Source: Monoplex corrugatus (lineage: Eukaryota > Mollusca > Gastropoda > Littorinimorpha > Ranellidae). Taken from it: DNA of 64,000 bases. The notes beneath the pieces were generated by a model. It did not search any database, was not told the DNA's origin, and saw only the letters and a program-made list of their open reading frames with translations. Within the stretch, counting starts at the first letter, position 1, and every line of letters starts with the position of its first letter. A program made the position numbers and the translations under genes. This document shows, piece after piece, positions 59,501 through 64,000 of this stretch. The stretch is taken from contig JAPXFY010000016.1 of the NCBI GenBank assembly GCA_030674185.1, forward strand, positions 38,487,466-38,551,465. The letters are read 5' to 3'.

Positions 59501-60841
59501 TATAGTGCAAACAGTTCATGTTAAAGAATGCTCATTTCACTTCACATAATCCTAAAGCAAAGCAAAGATACTTTGAAGGTCAAACTGATCAGCTGTAGCA
59601 TCAACACCACCAACTGGGAAGACATTGCCCACAACAGAGTAAGCTGGTAACTGCAATGTATGCAAGGCATAATCACATTTGAGCAATGCTGAACAACTGC
59701 TATAAGACAAAAGAGGAACTGGCGGAAGCATAACCCAGGGCTGCAGGACACCTTCCTATGTAGTGCCTGCAGTAAAATGCATGCTTCAAGGGTAGTTTTT
59801 CTATTGTACAGCACCAGGTGATAAAGAACCAATATATCTTCTCATCTGTCAAGTTGATGGTAGAGTCCATCATCATCGTCAGTGTTGTTTGGGGAAAGAA
59901 GTAGCAAGCACAACAAGTCACTGAGTCACTGTCAAATTTCACTGGTTGGTAGGTGGGTTTGTTGGTTGGTTGGTTAATCAGTGGGTTGGACAAATTTCAT
60001 TGTAATAATTACAAAGTGGTTTGTTCTGATGATGAAACCCGCTCCAAAGATATCAGAATAAAAATTGGAATGGCAAAGCAAAAAATGGTTCAGCTCAACA
60101 CCTGCAAAGATAGAGGCATATCAAATGGTCTGAAAGTTAGACTTTTAAAATATTTGATCAGGCCAGTCATGACTTATGGCTGCGAAGCCTGGACTCTGAG
60201 AAAAACTGATTGCAGATTGAGGCAACAGAGATGTGGTTTATCAGAGACTACTATGCGTTAAATGGACAGATAGAACTAATGAAAGTATTCTGGAAGAACT
60301 TGATACCACCAGAAACCTACTAGCAGACATCAACAAGAGAAGACTAAAAACACATTGGCCATGTGTCATGCAGCAAGAACACTGACCTCATGGCAACCGT
60401 CTTTCAAGGAAAAACAGTGGCAGAAAGGAAGAAAGGCAGACCTCCCATCTCATACATCGAGAACATAACCAACATCAGTGGCCTAAACATTCAAGAAATT
60501 GTCTACAAAAATCAAGACAGAATGGCCTGGAGGGAGATGGCGGTGTCTAAGTGTGCAACGGCGAACACTGAACCGGTTGACGCCGACAGGTGAGACAGAT
60601 GATTGTTGTTCTTGGAAGAAATGAAAGAGTACAGCCAGCCATTGAGTCATTATGAAATGGTGCTGGTCGACTGTTGGGTTCGTTTGTTGGTGGGTTGATT
60701 GGTGGGTGGGTGGGTGGGTTGTTTTATGTCATGATTATGGTGGAGTGATGGTGGTGGTGTTTCAGGAAGTGAAGGAAGAATACAGCAAGTCCTTGAGTCA
60801 CTATGAAATGGCGCTAGGAGCCATCATCAGGTTACTGCCAG
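38092..60841 (+). CDS. ULK3: Serine/threonine-protein kinase ULK3 (whole gene in window, 3' end missing)
   Basis: Twelve exons (38092-38220, 39682-39822, 40822-40942, 45255-45359, 46008-46151, 47812-47894, 49153-49308, 50735-50840, 53452-53492, 54776-54890, 57483-57553, 60766-60841) join in phase to 1288 bases, 429 residues plus one base. The kinase domain covers about residues 23-278: glycine loop GSGSYATV (30-37), VAIK lysine K53, helix-C E71, catalytic HMDLKPQN (144-151), DFG (166-168), APE (190-192). The C-terminal part (about 295-429) matches the two MIT repeats of ULK3. ULK3 acts in autophagy, Hedgehog/GLI signalling and abscission checkpoint control through ESCRT-III binding. Vertebrate ULK3 is about 470 residues, so some 40 residues remain, beyond 64000 or unseen. 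Exon boundaries are flanked by extraordinary duplications of their own edges. Confidence 0.95.
38295..38450 (+). repeat. Dispersed repeat copy, also at 62525-62690
   Basis: Shares GCAGGGAAGTTT, GTTTGTTTGTGATCTTA, CTTGACAAAGGCCATTTGGC, CGAAAATTTGCGCCTGTCTT and ACGCGTTCT with 62525-62690. A short interspersed repeat, perhaps the 3' end of a retroposon, just after exon 1. Confidence 0.85.
38915..38972. repeat. (GT)n microsatellite
   Basis: Pure GT run in ULK3 intron 1. Confidence 0.97.
39300..39681 (+). repeat. Tandem pseudo-exon copies of ULK3 exon 2 (about 180-bp unit)
   Basis: Two imperfect copies of the exon 2 acceptor and 5' half precede the real exon: 39326-39385 (TTCAG|ACAGGGGTGAGAGAG) and 39507-39572 (ACAGGGGTGAGAGAAGTG, then ATCAAGTGCATACTGAAGAG). 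Units are about 181 and 175 bp and are padded with GATGATGAT sequence. Copy 1 keeps the acceptor AG but lost its middle. In copy 2 the AG at the boundary is changed to GA. Neither has the exon 2 donor. Confidence 0.9.
39682..39822 (+). CDS. ULK3: ULK3 exon 2
   Basis: 47 codons, [20 protein letters not shown] to VALKDFI. Carries the ATP-anchoring lysine (VAIK) and helix C (LLTEIELLK). Acceptor TTCAG, donor GTAAGT, phase 0. Confidence 0.95.
39970..40045. repeat. (GT)n microsatellite in ULK3 intron 2
   Basis: GT run preceded by a T/C-rich tract. Confidence 0.97.
40257..40336. repeat. (GT)n microsatellite in ULK3 intron 2
   Basis: GT run interrupted once by TTTT. Confidence 0.97.
40545..40710 (-). 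mobile_element. tRNA-derived SINE in ULK3 intron 2
   Basis: The minus strand begins GGCGCCGTGGTACAATGGGT (A-box-like), then GTCCTGGATTTGTTCC (B-box-like), then a body ending near GCACTGGCAGGTCTGC (plus sense). The body matches a second copy at 57245-57395, so this is a SINE family. Confidence 0.75.
40822..40942 (+). CDS. ULK3: ULK3 exon 3
   Basis: 40 codons plus one base, [20 protein letters not shown] to VRKFLQQL. Contains the hinge (VMEFC) and helix D/E region. Acceptor GATGTCAG, donor G|GTAAGT, phase 1. Confidence 0.94.
40943..42389. other. ULK3 intron 3, left part
   Basis: No exon or recognised element. GTACAAGGTGC-type phrases recur near 40960, 41070 and 41110. It may hold unrecognised retroposon remnants near 41880-41960. 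Confidence 0.4.
42390..45254 (+). repeat. 44-bp array of ULK3 exon 4 acceptor copies, about 65 units
   Basis: Each unit contains TGATTCTAG|GCCTGGCCTTACAGTAC followed by CTAGTCTTGTGTTGTGTA. The bases after the bar are the first 13-20 bases of exon 4 (GCCTGGCCTTACAATACTTA), and those before are its 3' splice site. The array ends exactly in the real exon 4. Most units keep TTCTAG, but the two nearest the exon have TTCTTG (45162, 45206), losing the AG. The real site also has a longer pyrimidine/T stretch (CTCTGTGTTTGGTTTGATTCTAG). In the transcript frame, use of any upstream unit meets TGA within that unit. Confidence 0.96.
45255..45359 (+). CDS. ULK3: ULK3 exon 4
   Basis: 105 bases; with one base from exon 3 it gives [20 protein letters not shown] then [15 protein letters not shown] plus one base. 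Holds the catalytic loop H-M-D-L-K-P-Q-N (D146). Acceptor TTCTAG, donor G|GTATGT. Its first bases are the source of the 44-bp array. Confidence 0.95.
45369..45760. repeat. (GT)n/(GA)n compound microsatellite in ULK3 intron 4
   Basis: GT runs from 10 bases after the exon 4 donor, broken by (GTTC)n TTGATTTAACGTC at 45464-45490, then more GT, and (GA)n at 45752-45774. Confidence 0.97.
46008..46151 (+). CDS. ULK3: ULK3 exon 5
   Basis: Completes DFGFAKSML, then the activation segment [20 protein letters not shown] and [16 protein letters not shown] and APE motifs are intact. Acceptor TTTGCAG, donor G|GTGAGA, phase 1. Confidence 0.95.
46160..46490. repeat. (ACAAT/ACACA)n pentanucleotide tract in ULK3 intron 5
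   Basis: Degenerate AATAC/AACAC pentamers, then ACCAT/ATCAT pentamers, starting right after the exon 5 donor. Confidence 0.95.
46930..47570 (+). pseudogene. DIRS-type retrotransposon remnant (RNase H region)
   Basis: Reads [53 protein letters not shown], then (other frames) WCQTH...[15 protein letters not shown] and [14 protein letters not shown]. This is the order D-A-S, H-I-N-x-L-E-L, D-N-T-T, R-H-V-P-G-x-x-N-x-L-A-D, D-L-F-A-T of DIRS-like elements. Several frameshifts. Lies in ULK3 intron 5. Confidence 0.72.
47812..47894 (+). CDS. ULK3: ULK3 exon 6
   Basis: Reads (E)[20 protein letters not shown] then WDSKPVE. Kinase C-lobe. Acceptor GTTTCAG, donor GAG|GTCAGT, phase 0. Confidence 0.94.
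47938..48129. repeat. (GT)n microsatellite in ULK3 intron 6
   Basis: GT with GGG interruptions, starting about 40 bases after exon 6. Confidence 0.97.
48535..49152 (+). repeat. GATGAT-rich tandem units with decayed exon 7 copies
   Basis: Two degraded copies of the start of exon 7 precede it: about 48535-48600 (ending AGGTTGTTACAACAAAACCATG) and 48786-48865 (TGTCTATTTGTCGCCTGCTG to AGGTTGTTACGACAAAACC). The real exon reads TGTCTAGTTGCCTCCTGGTG to CGGTTGTTACAACGAAACCC. Spacers are (GAT)n and (GGT)n. Confidence 0.75.
49153..49308 (+). CDS. ULK3: ULK3 exon 7
   Basis: 52 codons, [52 protein letters not shown]: the end of the kinase domain. Acceptor GTGTCTAG, donor GCT|GTAGGT, phase 0. Confidence 0.94.
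49309..50500. other. ULK3 intron 7, no exon seen
   Basis: Unique-looking sequence with a C-rich patch near 49825. No recognisable element. Confidence 0.4.
50508..50590. repeat. (GT)n with (CG)n ends, ULK3 intron 7
   Basis: GT run bounded on both sides by GCGCGC. Confidence 0.97.
50735..50840 (+). CDS. ULK3: ULK3 exon 8 (first MIT repeat begins)
   Basis: 35 codons plus one base, [20 protein letters not shown] then [15 protein letters not shown]. This is the start of the MIT helical repeat that binds ESCRT-III tails. Acceptor GGACAG, donor CCT|GTAAGT, phase 1. Confidence 0.93.
50841..51151 (+). repeat. (GTT)n units with decayed copies of the exon 8 donor edge
   Basis: Units of about 100-130 bp contain TTCATGTCTGGCTYGATATC followed by a GTAAG-like site and (GTTGTT)n. 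They resemble the exon 8 end TTCGTACCTGCTATCACCT|GTAAGTAGTTGTTGTTG. Further units are at 52659-52740 and 52980-53000, beyond an inserted transposon; the 52659 unit keeps ATCACTTGTAAGAAGTTGTT. Confidence 0.7.
51152..52658. mobile_element. Non-autonomous DNA transposon, 16-bp perfect TIRs, 6-bp TSD
   Basis: Ends are CATGGGTGCAACTCCT and its exact inverse (52643-52658), flanked by TTGATA (51146-51151 and 52659-52664). The 1507-bp body holds a 78-80-bp tandem repeat, a coding-like relic ([40 protein letters not shown]) suggestive of a zinc-finger transposase or captured protein, and a C/G-rich right end. No catalytic domain is visible. The TSD length does not fit the 8 bp of hAT elements; superfamily unresolved. 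Confidence 0.88.
51256..51485. repeat. Tandem repeat, 78-80 bp x 3, inside the TIR element
   Basis: Units contain GCCGATTAAAATCCTTCGAT, ACAGTGAGCAACTCCGCTTC and GTTCGTAAGCAAAGCGATTG. Nearly identical. Confidence 0.95.
52740..52945. repeat. (GGT)n/(GTT)n trinucleotide tract, ULK3 intron 8
   Basis: GGTGGTGGT and TTGTTGTTG alternate. Confidence 0.95.
53165..53350. repeat. Tandem repeat, about 45 bp x 4, ULK3 intron 8
   Basis: Units contain GAACCTTAGGGTTATGGAAC, then AGCCTTGACCTTTGACCTCA. Confidence 0.88.
53452..53492 (+). CDS. ULK3: ULK3 exon 9
   Basis: 41 bases: (Y)[14 protein letters not shown] short basic MIT segment. Acceptor T10CAG, donor AAG|GTAAGA, phase 0. Confidence 0.9.
54059..54690 (+). 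repeat. Four pseudo-exon copies of ULK3 exon 10
   Basis: Copies of about 70 bases of the exon 10 start are at 54059-54130, 54192-54262, 54392-54462 and 54614-54685, separated by (GATGAT)n. Each reads like GTATRTGAATACATGGAGAG, then CAGAGACACTAAAACAGATG, then CACACCGACAGAGTGGTGAC, breaking off where GATGAT begins. Two keep ATAG|GTA acceptors; none carries the exon 10 donor. Spacings are 133, 200, 222 and 162 bp, the last to the real exon. Confidence 0.93.
54776..54890 (+). CDS. ULK3: ULK3 exon 10
   Basis: 38 codons plus one base, [20 protein letters not shown] then [21 protein letters not shown] helix followed by a linker. Acceptor CAACAG, donor G|GTAGGC, phase 1. Confidence 0.93.
54945..55110. 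repeat. Two-copy direct repeat, about 75 bp, ULK3 intron 10
   Basis: Both copies read AAGACRTATTTGYKTCTTTG, then CAGATCWTGGAATGATGTAA, then AAAAGTGTCTTGT. Confidence 0.93.
55150..56040. repeat. Diverged 27-bp tandem repeat, ULK3 intron 10
   Basis: Units of TTGATGTAAATTAATTAGTA then CATATT, about 20 copies between 55540 and 56040, with a few earlier (55150-55270). Confidence 0.88.
56041..57025. other. ULK3 intron 10, no exon seen
   Basis: A/G-rich then (TCTG)n near 56280-56340. No exon recognised. Confidence 0.4.
57026..57233. mobile_element. hAT-type MITE, 13-bp TIRs
   Basis: Ends CAGGGCTTAAAAC and GTTTTAAGCCCTG are perfect inverted repeats. Flanks ATATACAC (57018-57025) and ATACACAC (57234-57241) match at 7 of 8, the hAT target length. 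The interior is non-coding with A-runs. Confidence 0.82.
57245..57395 (-). mobile_element. tRNA-derived SINE in ULK3 intron 10
   Basis: The minus strand begins GGGCCTGGTAATCTAGTGTG and includes GAGTTCAATCC (B box). The body matches the SINE at 40545-40710. It abuts the right end of the MITE. Confidence 0.75.
57483..57553 (+). CDS. ULK3: ULK3 exon 11
   Basis: 71 bases: (V)[20 protein letters not shown] then VKE. Start of the second MIT repeat. Acceptor TTCTTACAG, donor GAG|GTAGGT, phase 0. Confidence 0.92.
57640..58185 (+). repeat. Dispersed 540-bp repeat, copy A
   Basis: Matches 61805-62345 along its length (GACTCTTTCAGTATAAATA, CACCTTCTGGAAATTCTGTG, GATATGGCTCTACGCAATTG, ending GGCTGGGCTTTAAACAACAA). 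The (AAC)n tail suggests a retroposon. Both copies are on the plus strand in ULK3 introns 11 and 12. Confidence 0.9.
58190..58745. repeat. GGCTGGTTGTTA-type tandem array, ULK3 intron 11
   Basis: Higher-order units of about 40-120 bp built from GTTGGCTGGTTGTTAGCTGG and GGTTAGTCAGTCCATGGGTT. Strongly homogenised. Confidence 0.95.
58760..58832 (+). repeat. Decayed copy of the exon 12 acceptor edge
   Basis: GATGGTGGTGTTTCAG|GAGAAGAATTAGGAGAACTG then CAAGTCATTTAGTCAC parallels the real GGTGGTGTTTCAG|GAAGTGAAGGAAGAATACAG then CAAGTCCTTGAGTCAC. Confidence 0.7.
58840..59540. other. ULK3 intron 11, no exon seen
   Basis: Starts with another GGTTGGTTGGTTGGTG motif; no coding feature. A fragment near 59305-59345 (CATGGCTCTAGTAGTCGGCT) echoes the tail of the 540-bp repeat. 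Confidence 0.4.
59540..59890 (+). pseudogene. LINE ORF2 3'-end remnant
   Basis: Reads [20 protein letters not shown] then NRVSW, and later [17 protein letters not shown], corresponding to the W-E-x-x-A-x-D/N-R-x-x-W and C-x-x-C zinc-finger tail of a LINE family. Stops intervene. Confidence 0.6.
60010..60600 (+). pseudogene. LINE RT C-terminal fragment
   Basis: [40 protein letters not shown], then in other frames [20 protein letters not shown] and [10 protein letters not shown]. Typical of the RT thumb and C-terminal tail of animal LINEs. Frameshifted. Confidence 0.8.
60611..60668 (+). repeat. Second decayed copy of the exon 12 acceptor edge
   Basis: TTCTTGGAAGAAATGAAAGA, GTACAGCCAGCCATTGAGTC, ATTATGAAATGGTGCTGG parallels exon 12 (GAAGTGAAGGAAGAATACAG to CACTATGAAATGGCGCTAGG). 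The acceptor CAG has become TTG. Confidence 0.85.
60766..60841 (+). CDS. ULK3: ULK3 exon 12 (last recognised)
   Basis: 25 codons plus one base, [20 protein letters not shown] then IRLLP. Second MIT repeat. Acceptor TTTCAG, donor CCAG|GTAAGT, phase 1. A further exon is required, because no stop is reached. Confidence 0.93.
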
Positions 60842-61727
60842 GTAAGTGGTGTGTTGTAAATTACTGCCGGGTAAGTTGTGTGTGATAAGTTATTGCCAGG
60901 TAAGTTGTGTGTGACAAGTTACTGCCAGGTAAGTGGTGTGTTGTAAATTACTGCCGGGTAAGTTGTGTGTGATAAGTTACTGCCAGGTAAGTGGTGTGTT
61001 GTAAATTACTGCCGGGTAAGTTGTGTGTGATAAGTTACTGCCAGGTAAGTTGTGTGTGACAAGTTACTGCCAGGTAAGTGGTGTGTTGTAAGTTACTGCC
61101 AGGTAAGTTGTGTGTGACAAGTTACTGCCAGGTAAGTGGTGTGTGACAAGTTACTGCCGGGTAATTTGTGTGTGACAAGTTACTGCCAGATAAGTTGTGT
61201 GTGATAAGTTACTGCCGGGTAATTTGTGTGTGACAAGTTACTGCCAGATAAGTTGTGTGTGATAAGTTACTGCCGGGTAAGTTGTGTGATAAGTTACTGC
61301 CAGATAAGTTGTTTGTGATAAGTTACTGCCGGGTAATTTGTGTGTGATAAGTTACTGCCAGATAAGTTGTGTGTGATAAGTTACTGCCAGGTAAGTTGTG
61401 TGATAAGTTACTGCCAGATAAGTTGTTTGTGATAAGTTACTGCCAGGTATGTTGTGTGTGACAAGTTACTGCCAGGTAAGTTGTGTGTGACAAGTTACTG
61501 CCAGATATGTTGTGTGTGATAAGTTACTGCCAGGTAAGTTGTGTGTGAGAAGTTGATGCCAGGTGAGTTGTGTGTGAGAAGTTGATGCCAGGTAAGTTGT
61601 GTGTGAGAAGTTGATGCCAGGTAAGTTGTGTGTGATAAGTTACTGCCAGGTAAGTTGTGTTTGACAAGTTACTGCCAGGTAAGTTGTGTGTGACAAGTTA
61701 CTGCCAGGTAAGTTGTGTGACTGTTGA
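60833..61727 (+). repeat. 29-bp array of ULK3 exon 12 donor copies, about 31 units
   Basis: Each unit contains TTACTGCCAG|GTAAGTTGTG followed by TGTGATAAG. The bases before the bar are the last 10 of exon 12 and those after it are its 5' splice site. The authentic donor is the first unit. Many units keep a consensus CAG|GTAAGT or CGG|GTAAGT; some have lost it (CCAGATAAG, GGTATG, GGTAATTT). Using a downstream donor runs into TGA in the second unit. Confidence 0.96.
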
Positions 61728-61804
61728 TTCCTTCACATTGACTTTAATCACTCAGGGAGGTACGAAAACTTTTTTTGTTCCGGACTGTTTCATCCACAAT
61801 TTAA

Positions 61805-62345
61805 TTATCTGGTATCCCCCCATTGGGATACCAGGGGCTCTTTCAGTATAAATAATATTCCCACCTTCTGGAAGTTCTGTGCTAGAAATTTCCTGTCACT
61901 GTCTTTGTTTCTGCCTTGTTCCATTGCTTTCTGTCATTCTTCTTATCGTTTTCTGCCTTGCTGGTCCATTCACCTGTATGTGTTCGATAAAGTCTTACAT
62001 ACTTTTTTTTATGATTGATAATTGGGTACATGTATTTTTTGCTCTAGGGAGGTGAGATATGCGGAAACAATTTTAGGTAATTTAGGCCCATTTTTATGTT
62101 TTGGTGTCTTTAGGTATACTTAAATTTGTAATCAGGTGTGTTTTTTAAATCTCCTGTGCGATGAATTGGACGGAGTGTGCAGCGCCAGGGACATGTCCTT
62201 AGATTATGTGCTTGAATACATTGATATGCATACTTAATTTTCTTCTTTTTTTTTTTCCTGTTGAAGTTTTATACATTTTGAAACGGTTATAGTCCTGATA
62301 TGACTCTACACAGTCAGCTGGGCTTTAAACAACAATAACAATAAA
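61805..62345 (+). repeat. Dispersed 540-bp repeat, copy B
   Basis: Second copy of 57640-58185, diverged by substitutions and small indels, with a shorter AACAATAAC tail. Confidence 0.9.
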
Positions 62346-62524
62346 CAATTATTTGGTATCTTTGTTATGTCCTTTAGACAGCTGGCAAAAGCTGGTTAGC
62401 TGAAAGTGTGAGCCTGTCTTGTTTAGCTGTGAGTGGAAATCTGTTGTTCTTCAGGGTTAGGGAAAGTGAAGCAGTGAGGGAAAGTAGTGAGGCCTGCCCT
62501 CAAAAAACTTCATCCAGTGTGAGA

Positions 62525-62690
62525 AAAGGATTGGACGAAGCAGTAGGGAAGTTTCAGTCTTTTTCTCCTTATGTTTGTATTTGGTGTTTGTTTGTTTGTG
62601 ATCTTAGCTTGACAAAGGCCATTTAGCCGAAAATTTGCGCCTGTCTTGTCTTGTTGTATAAAATATGCGTTCTATACTTTTTTCGTGCTT
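62525..62690 (+). repeat. Dispersed repeat copy, also at 38295-38450
   Basis: Shares CTTGACAAAGGCCATTTAGC and CGAAAATTTGCGCCTGTCTT with the copy after exon 1. Confidence 0.85.
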
Positions 62691-63440
62691 TTTCTGTTTT
62701 TTGTGTCATGAGTTAAATACACTTGTATATTCTCTGTTCCTTGTTTCTGATCTCTAAAGAGAGGGATTGACACTTCAGATCCATTCTGATCTTGGTGAAT
62801 CAAGCTTTACGCTGTAGTGTTGATGTGTTTAAGGAAGAAGGTGGCAGAATGGATCAAATGCCTGTCTACTTGTGAACATATGACATGATCTACATCATTC
62901 TTTCTCCTTGGTCCAGCTGGGAAATTGGATTGAGCAACCATTCTCAGTTGGTGAAAAATCTTAACACAATTGTTGTTGTTTTCTCCCCATTAACTTCTCG
63001 TCTTTACACCTTAACAACAGGTGGAACCATGTGATTTTTTCCCCTGTTCAGAGCACTGTTTTTGTGGGATGCATGTATCATTACATTGCATGGTTTAGCC
63101 CTCACTGTGCAGGCACAGTGATTCACAATTCTGCATACTTTGTCTTCAGTGTTTGTGCGCACTGCTATTTTTCTGTGTCCATAAACCACCTTGCACTGAC
63201 ATGGCCTATGGGGTCTTTAACTTGTGTAATGTTTTGTGTCTTGATTACATAGAAGAGGTTCAGCCACATACTGGTCTTCATATACGTCGACCTGGCAGAT
63301 CAGAAAAAGTCCACCTTTTTGACCAGGCACTAGAATTGAGCTTTTTGTATTGGAAGTTGGAGTATGAAAGACATTGGGGGATAAACACAACATATCCTGT
63401 GTGGACAGAGAAACTTGAAGGACAACTGAGATATGGTGGA
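62691..63440. other. Downstream ULK3 sequence, last exon not recognised
   Basis: A short open stretch after CATAG at 63252 (GRSEKVHLFDQALELSFLYW) does not resemble the ULK3 C-terminus and has no good donor. I see no exon with confidence. Confidence 0.4.
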
Positions 63441-63444
63441 TAAG

Positions 63445-64000
63445 AGGACAAAATGACATGTGTTTCACACTCTGGTATATGTCACACTGTTATAATGTTC
63501 AACAAGACAGAATGACATGTGTTTCACACTCTGGTATATGTCACACTGTTATAATGTTCAACAAGACAGAATACTTTTGTGTCATTCTGAATATGTGTCA
63601 CACTACCATAATCTTCAGCAAGACACAATGGTTTGTGTATCATCCTGAGGTATGTCTCACACTACCATAATCTTCAGCAAGACACAATGGTTTGTGTATC
63701 ATCCTGAGGTATGTCTCACACTACCATAATCTTCAACAAGACAGAATAACATGTGTTTCATACTGTGGTATGCGTCACACTATTATAATCTTCAACAAGA
63801 CAGAATAGTTTGTGTATCATCCTGAGGTATGTGTTACACTACCATAATCTTCAACAAGACAGAATGGTTTGTATATCATCCTGAAGTATGTCTCACACTA
63901 CCATAATCTTCAACAAGACAGAATGGTTTGTATATCATACTGAGGTGTGTTTCACACTACCATAATCTTCAACAAGACAGAATAATTTCTGTATCATCCT
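63445..64000. repeat. Tandem repeat, about 59 bp, at least 9 copies, runs off the window
   Basis: Units contain TTCAACAAGACAGAATGGTT, TGTRTATCATCCTGAGGTAT and GTCTCACACTACCATAATC. Continues to the last base. Confidence 0.95.

Noticed and set aside
63153..63443. Possible terminal ULK3 exon after CATAG at 63252
   Set aside because: The translation does not resemble the MIT C-terminus of ULK3 and ends without convincing context.

Overview
The window reads as nuclear DNA of an animal, most probably a mollusc and plausibly a gastropod. This is inferred from spliced genes with GT-AG introns, abundant (GT)n and (GATGAT)n microsatellites, tRNA-derived SINEs, and remnants of CsRn1-like Ty3, DIRS, mariner and several LINE families. 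About half of the window is tandem repeat or transposon. Nothing in it is bacterial or phage-like.

Layout. (1) 206-264, minus strand: first coding exon of tubulin-folding cofactor A (TBCA); the rest of that gene lies off the left edge. A 4.66-kb CsRn1-like Ty3 retrotransposon (382-5040, two identical 184-bp LTRs, AACC target duplication) sits 117 bp upstream of the TBCA start codon and separates the exon from a CCAAT/NRF1-like promoter. (2) 5041-16660: intergenic DNA with LINE scraps, microsatellites and minisatellites, including a 2-kb 34-bp array. (3) 30256-16665, minus strand: a ZNF474-like gene with four coding exons and eight C2HC zinc fingers in four alternating pairs; one coding exon carries an apparent 1-base insertion. 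Its introns are full of tandem arrays. (4) 31.1-36.6 kb: a transposon graveyard. A degenerate mariner is followed by a LINE reverse transcriptase split by a gag-only LTR element (ACTTT duplication), which itself holds a tRNA-derived SINE. (5) 37555-37723, minus strand: a probable first exon of an unidentified gene, divergent from (6) ULK3, plus strand, 38092 to beyond 60841. Twelve exons give 429 residues of a ULK3-type Ser/Thr kinase with MIT repeats; the last exon(s) lie past the right edge or were not recognised.

The most unusual signal is in ULK3. At seven exon boundaries the adjacent intron holds tandem copies of the exon edge together with its splice site. Intron 3 has about 65 copies of a 44-bp unit carrying the 3' splice site and first bases of exon 4. 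Intron 12 has about 31 copies of a 29-bp unit carrying the last bases of exon 12 and its GTAAGT donor. Introns 1, 6, 8, 9 and 11 hold longer, more decayed pseudo-exon copies. These introns appear to have grown by repeated duplication of exon-intron junctions.

Several frameshifts (retrotransposon pol, ZNF474 exon, DIRS fragment) could be real decay or residual assembly indels; the twelve ULK3 exons join without any frame problem.
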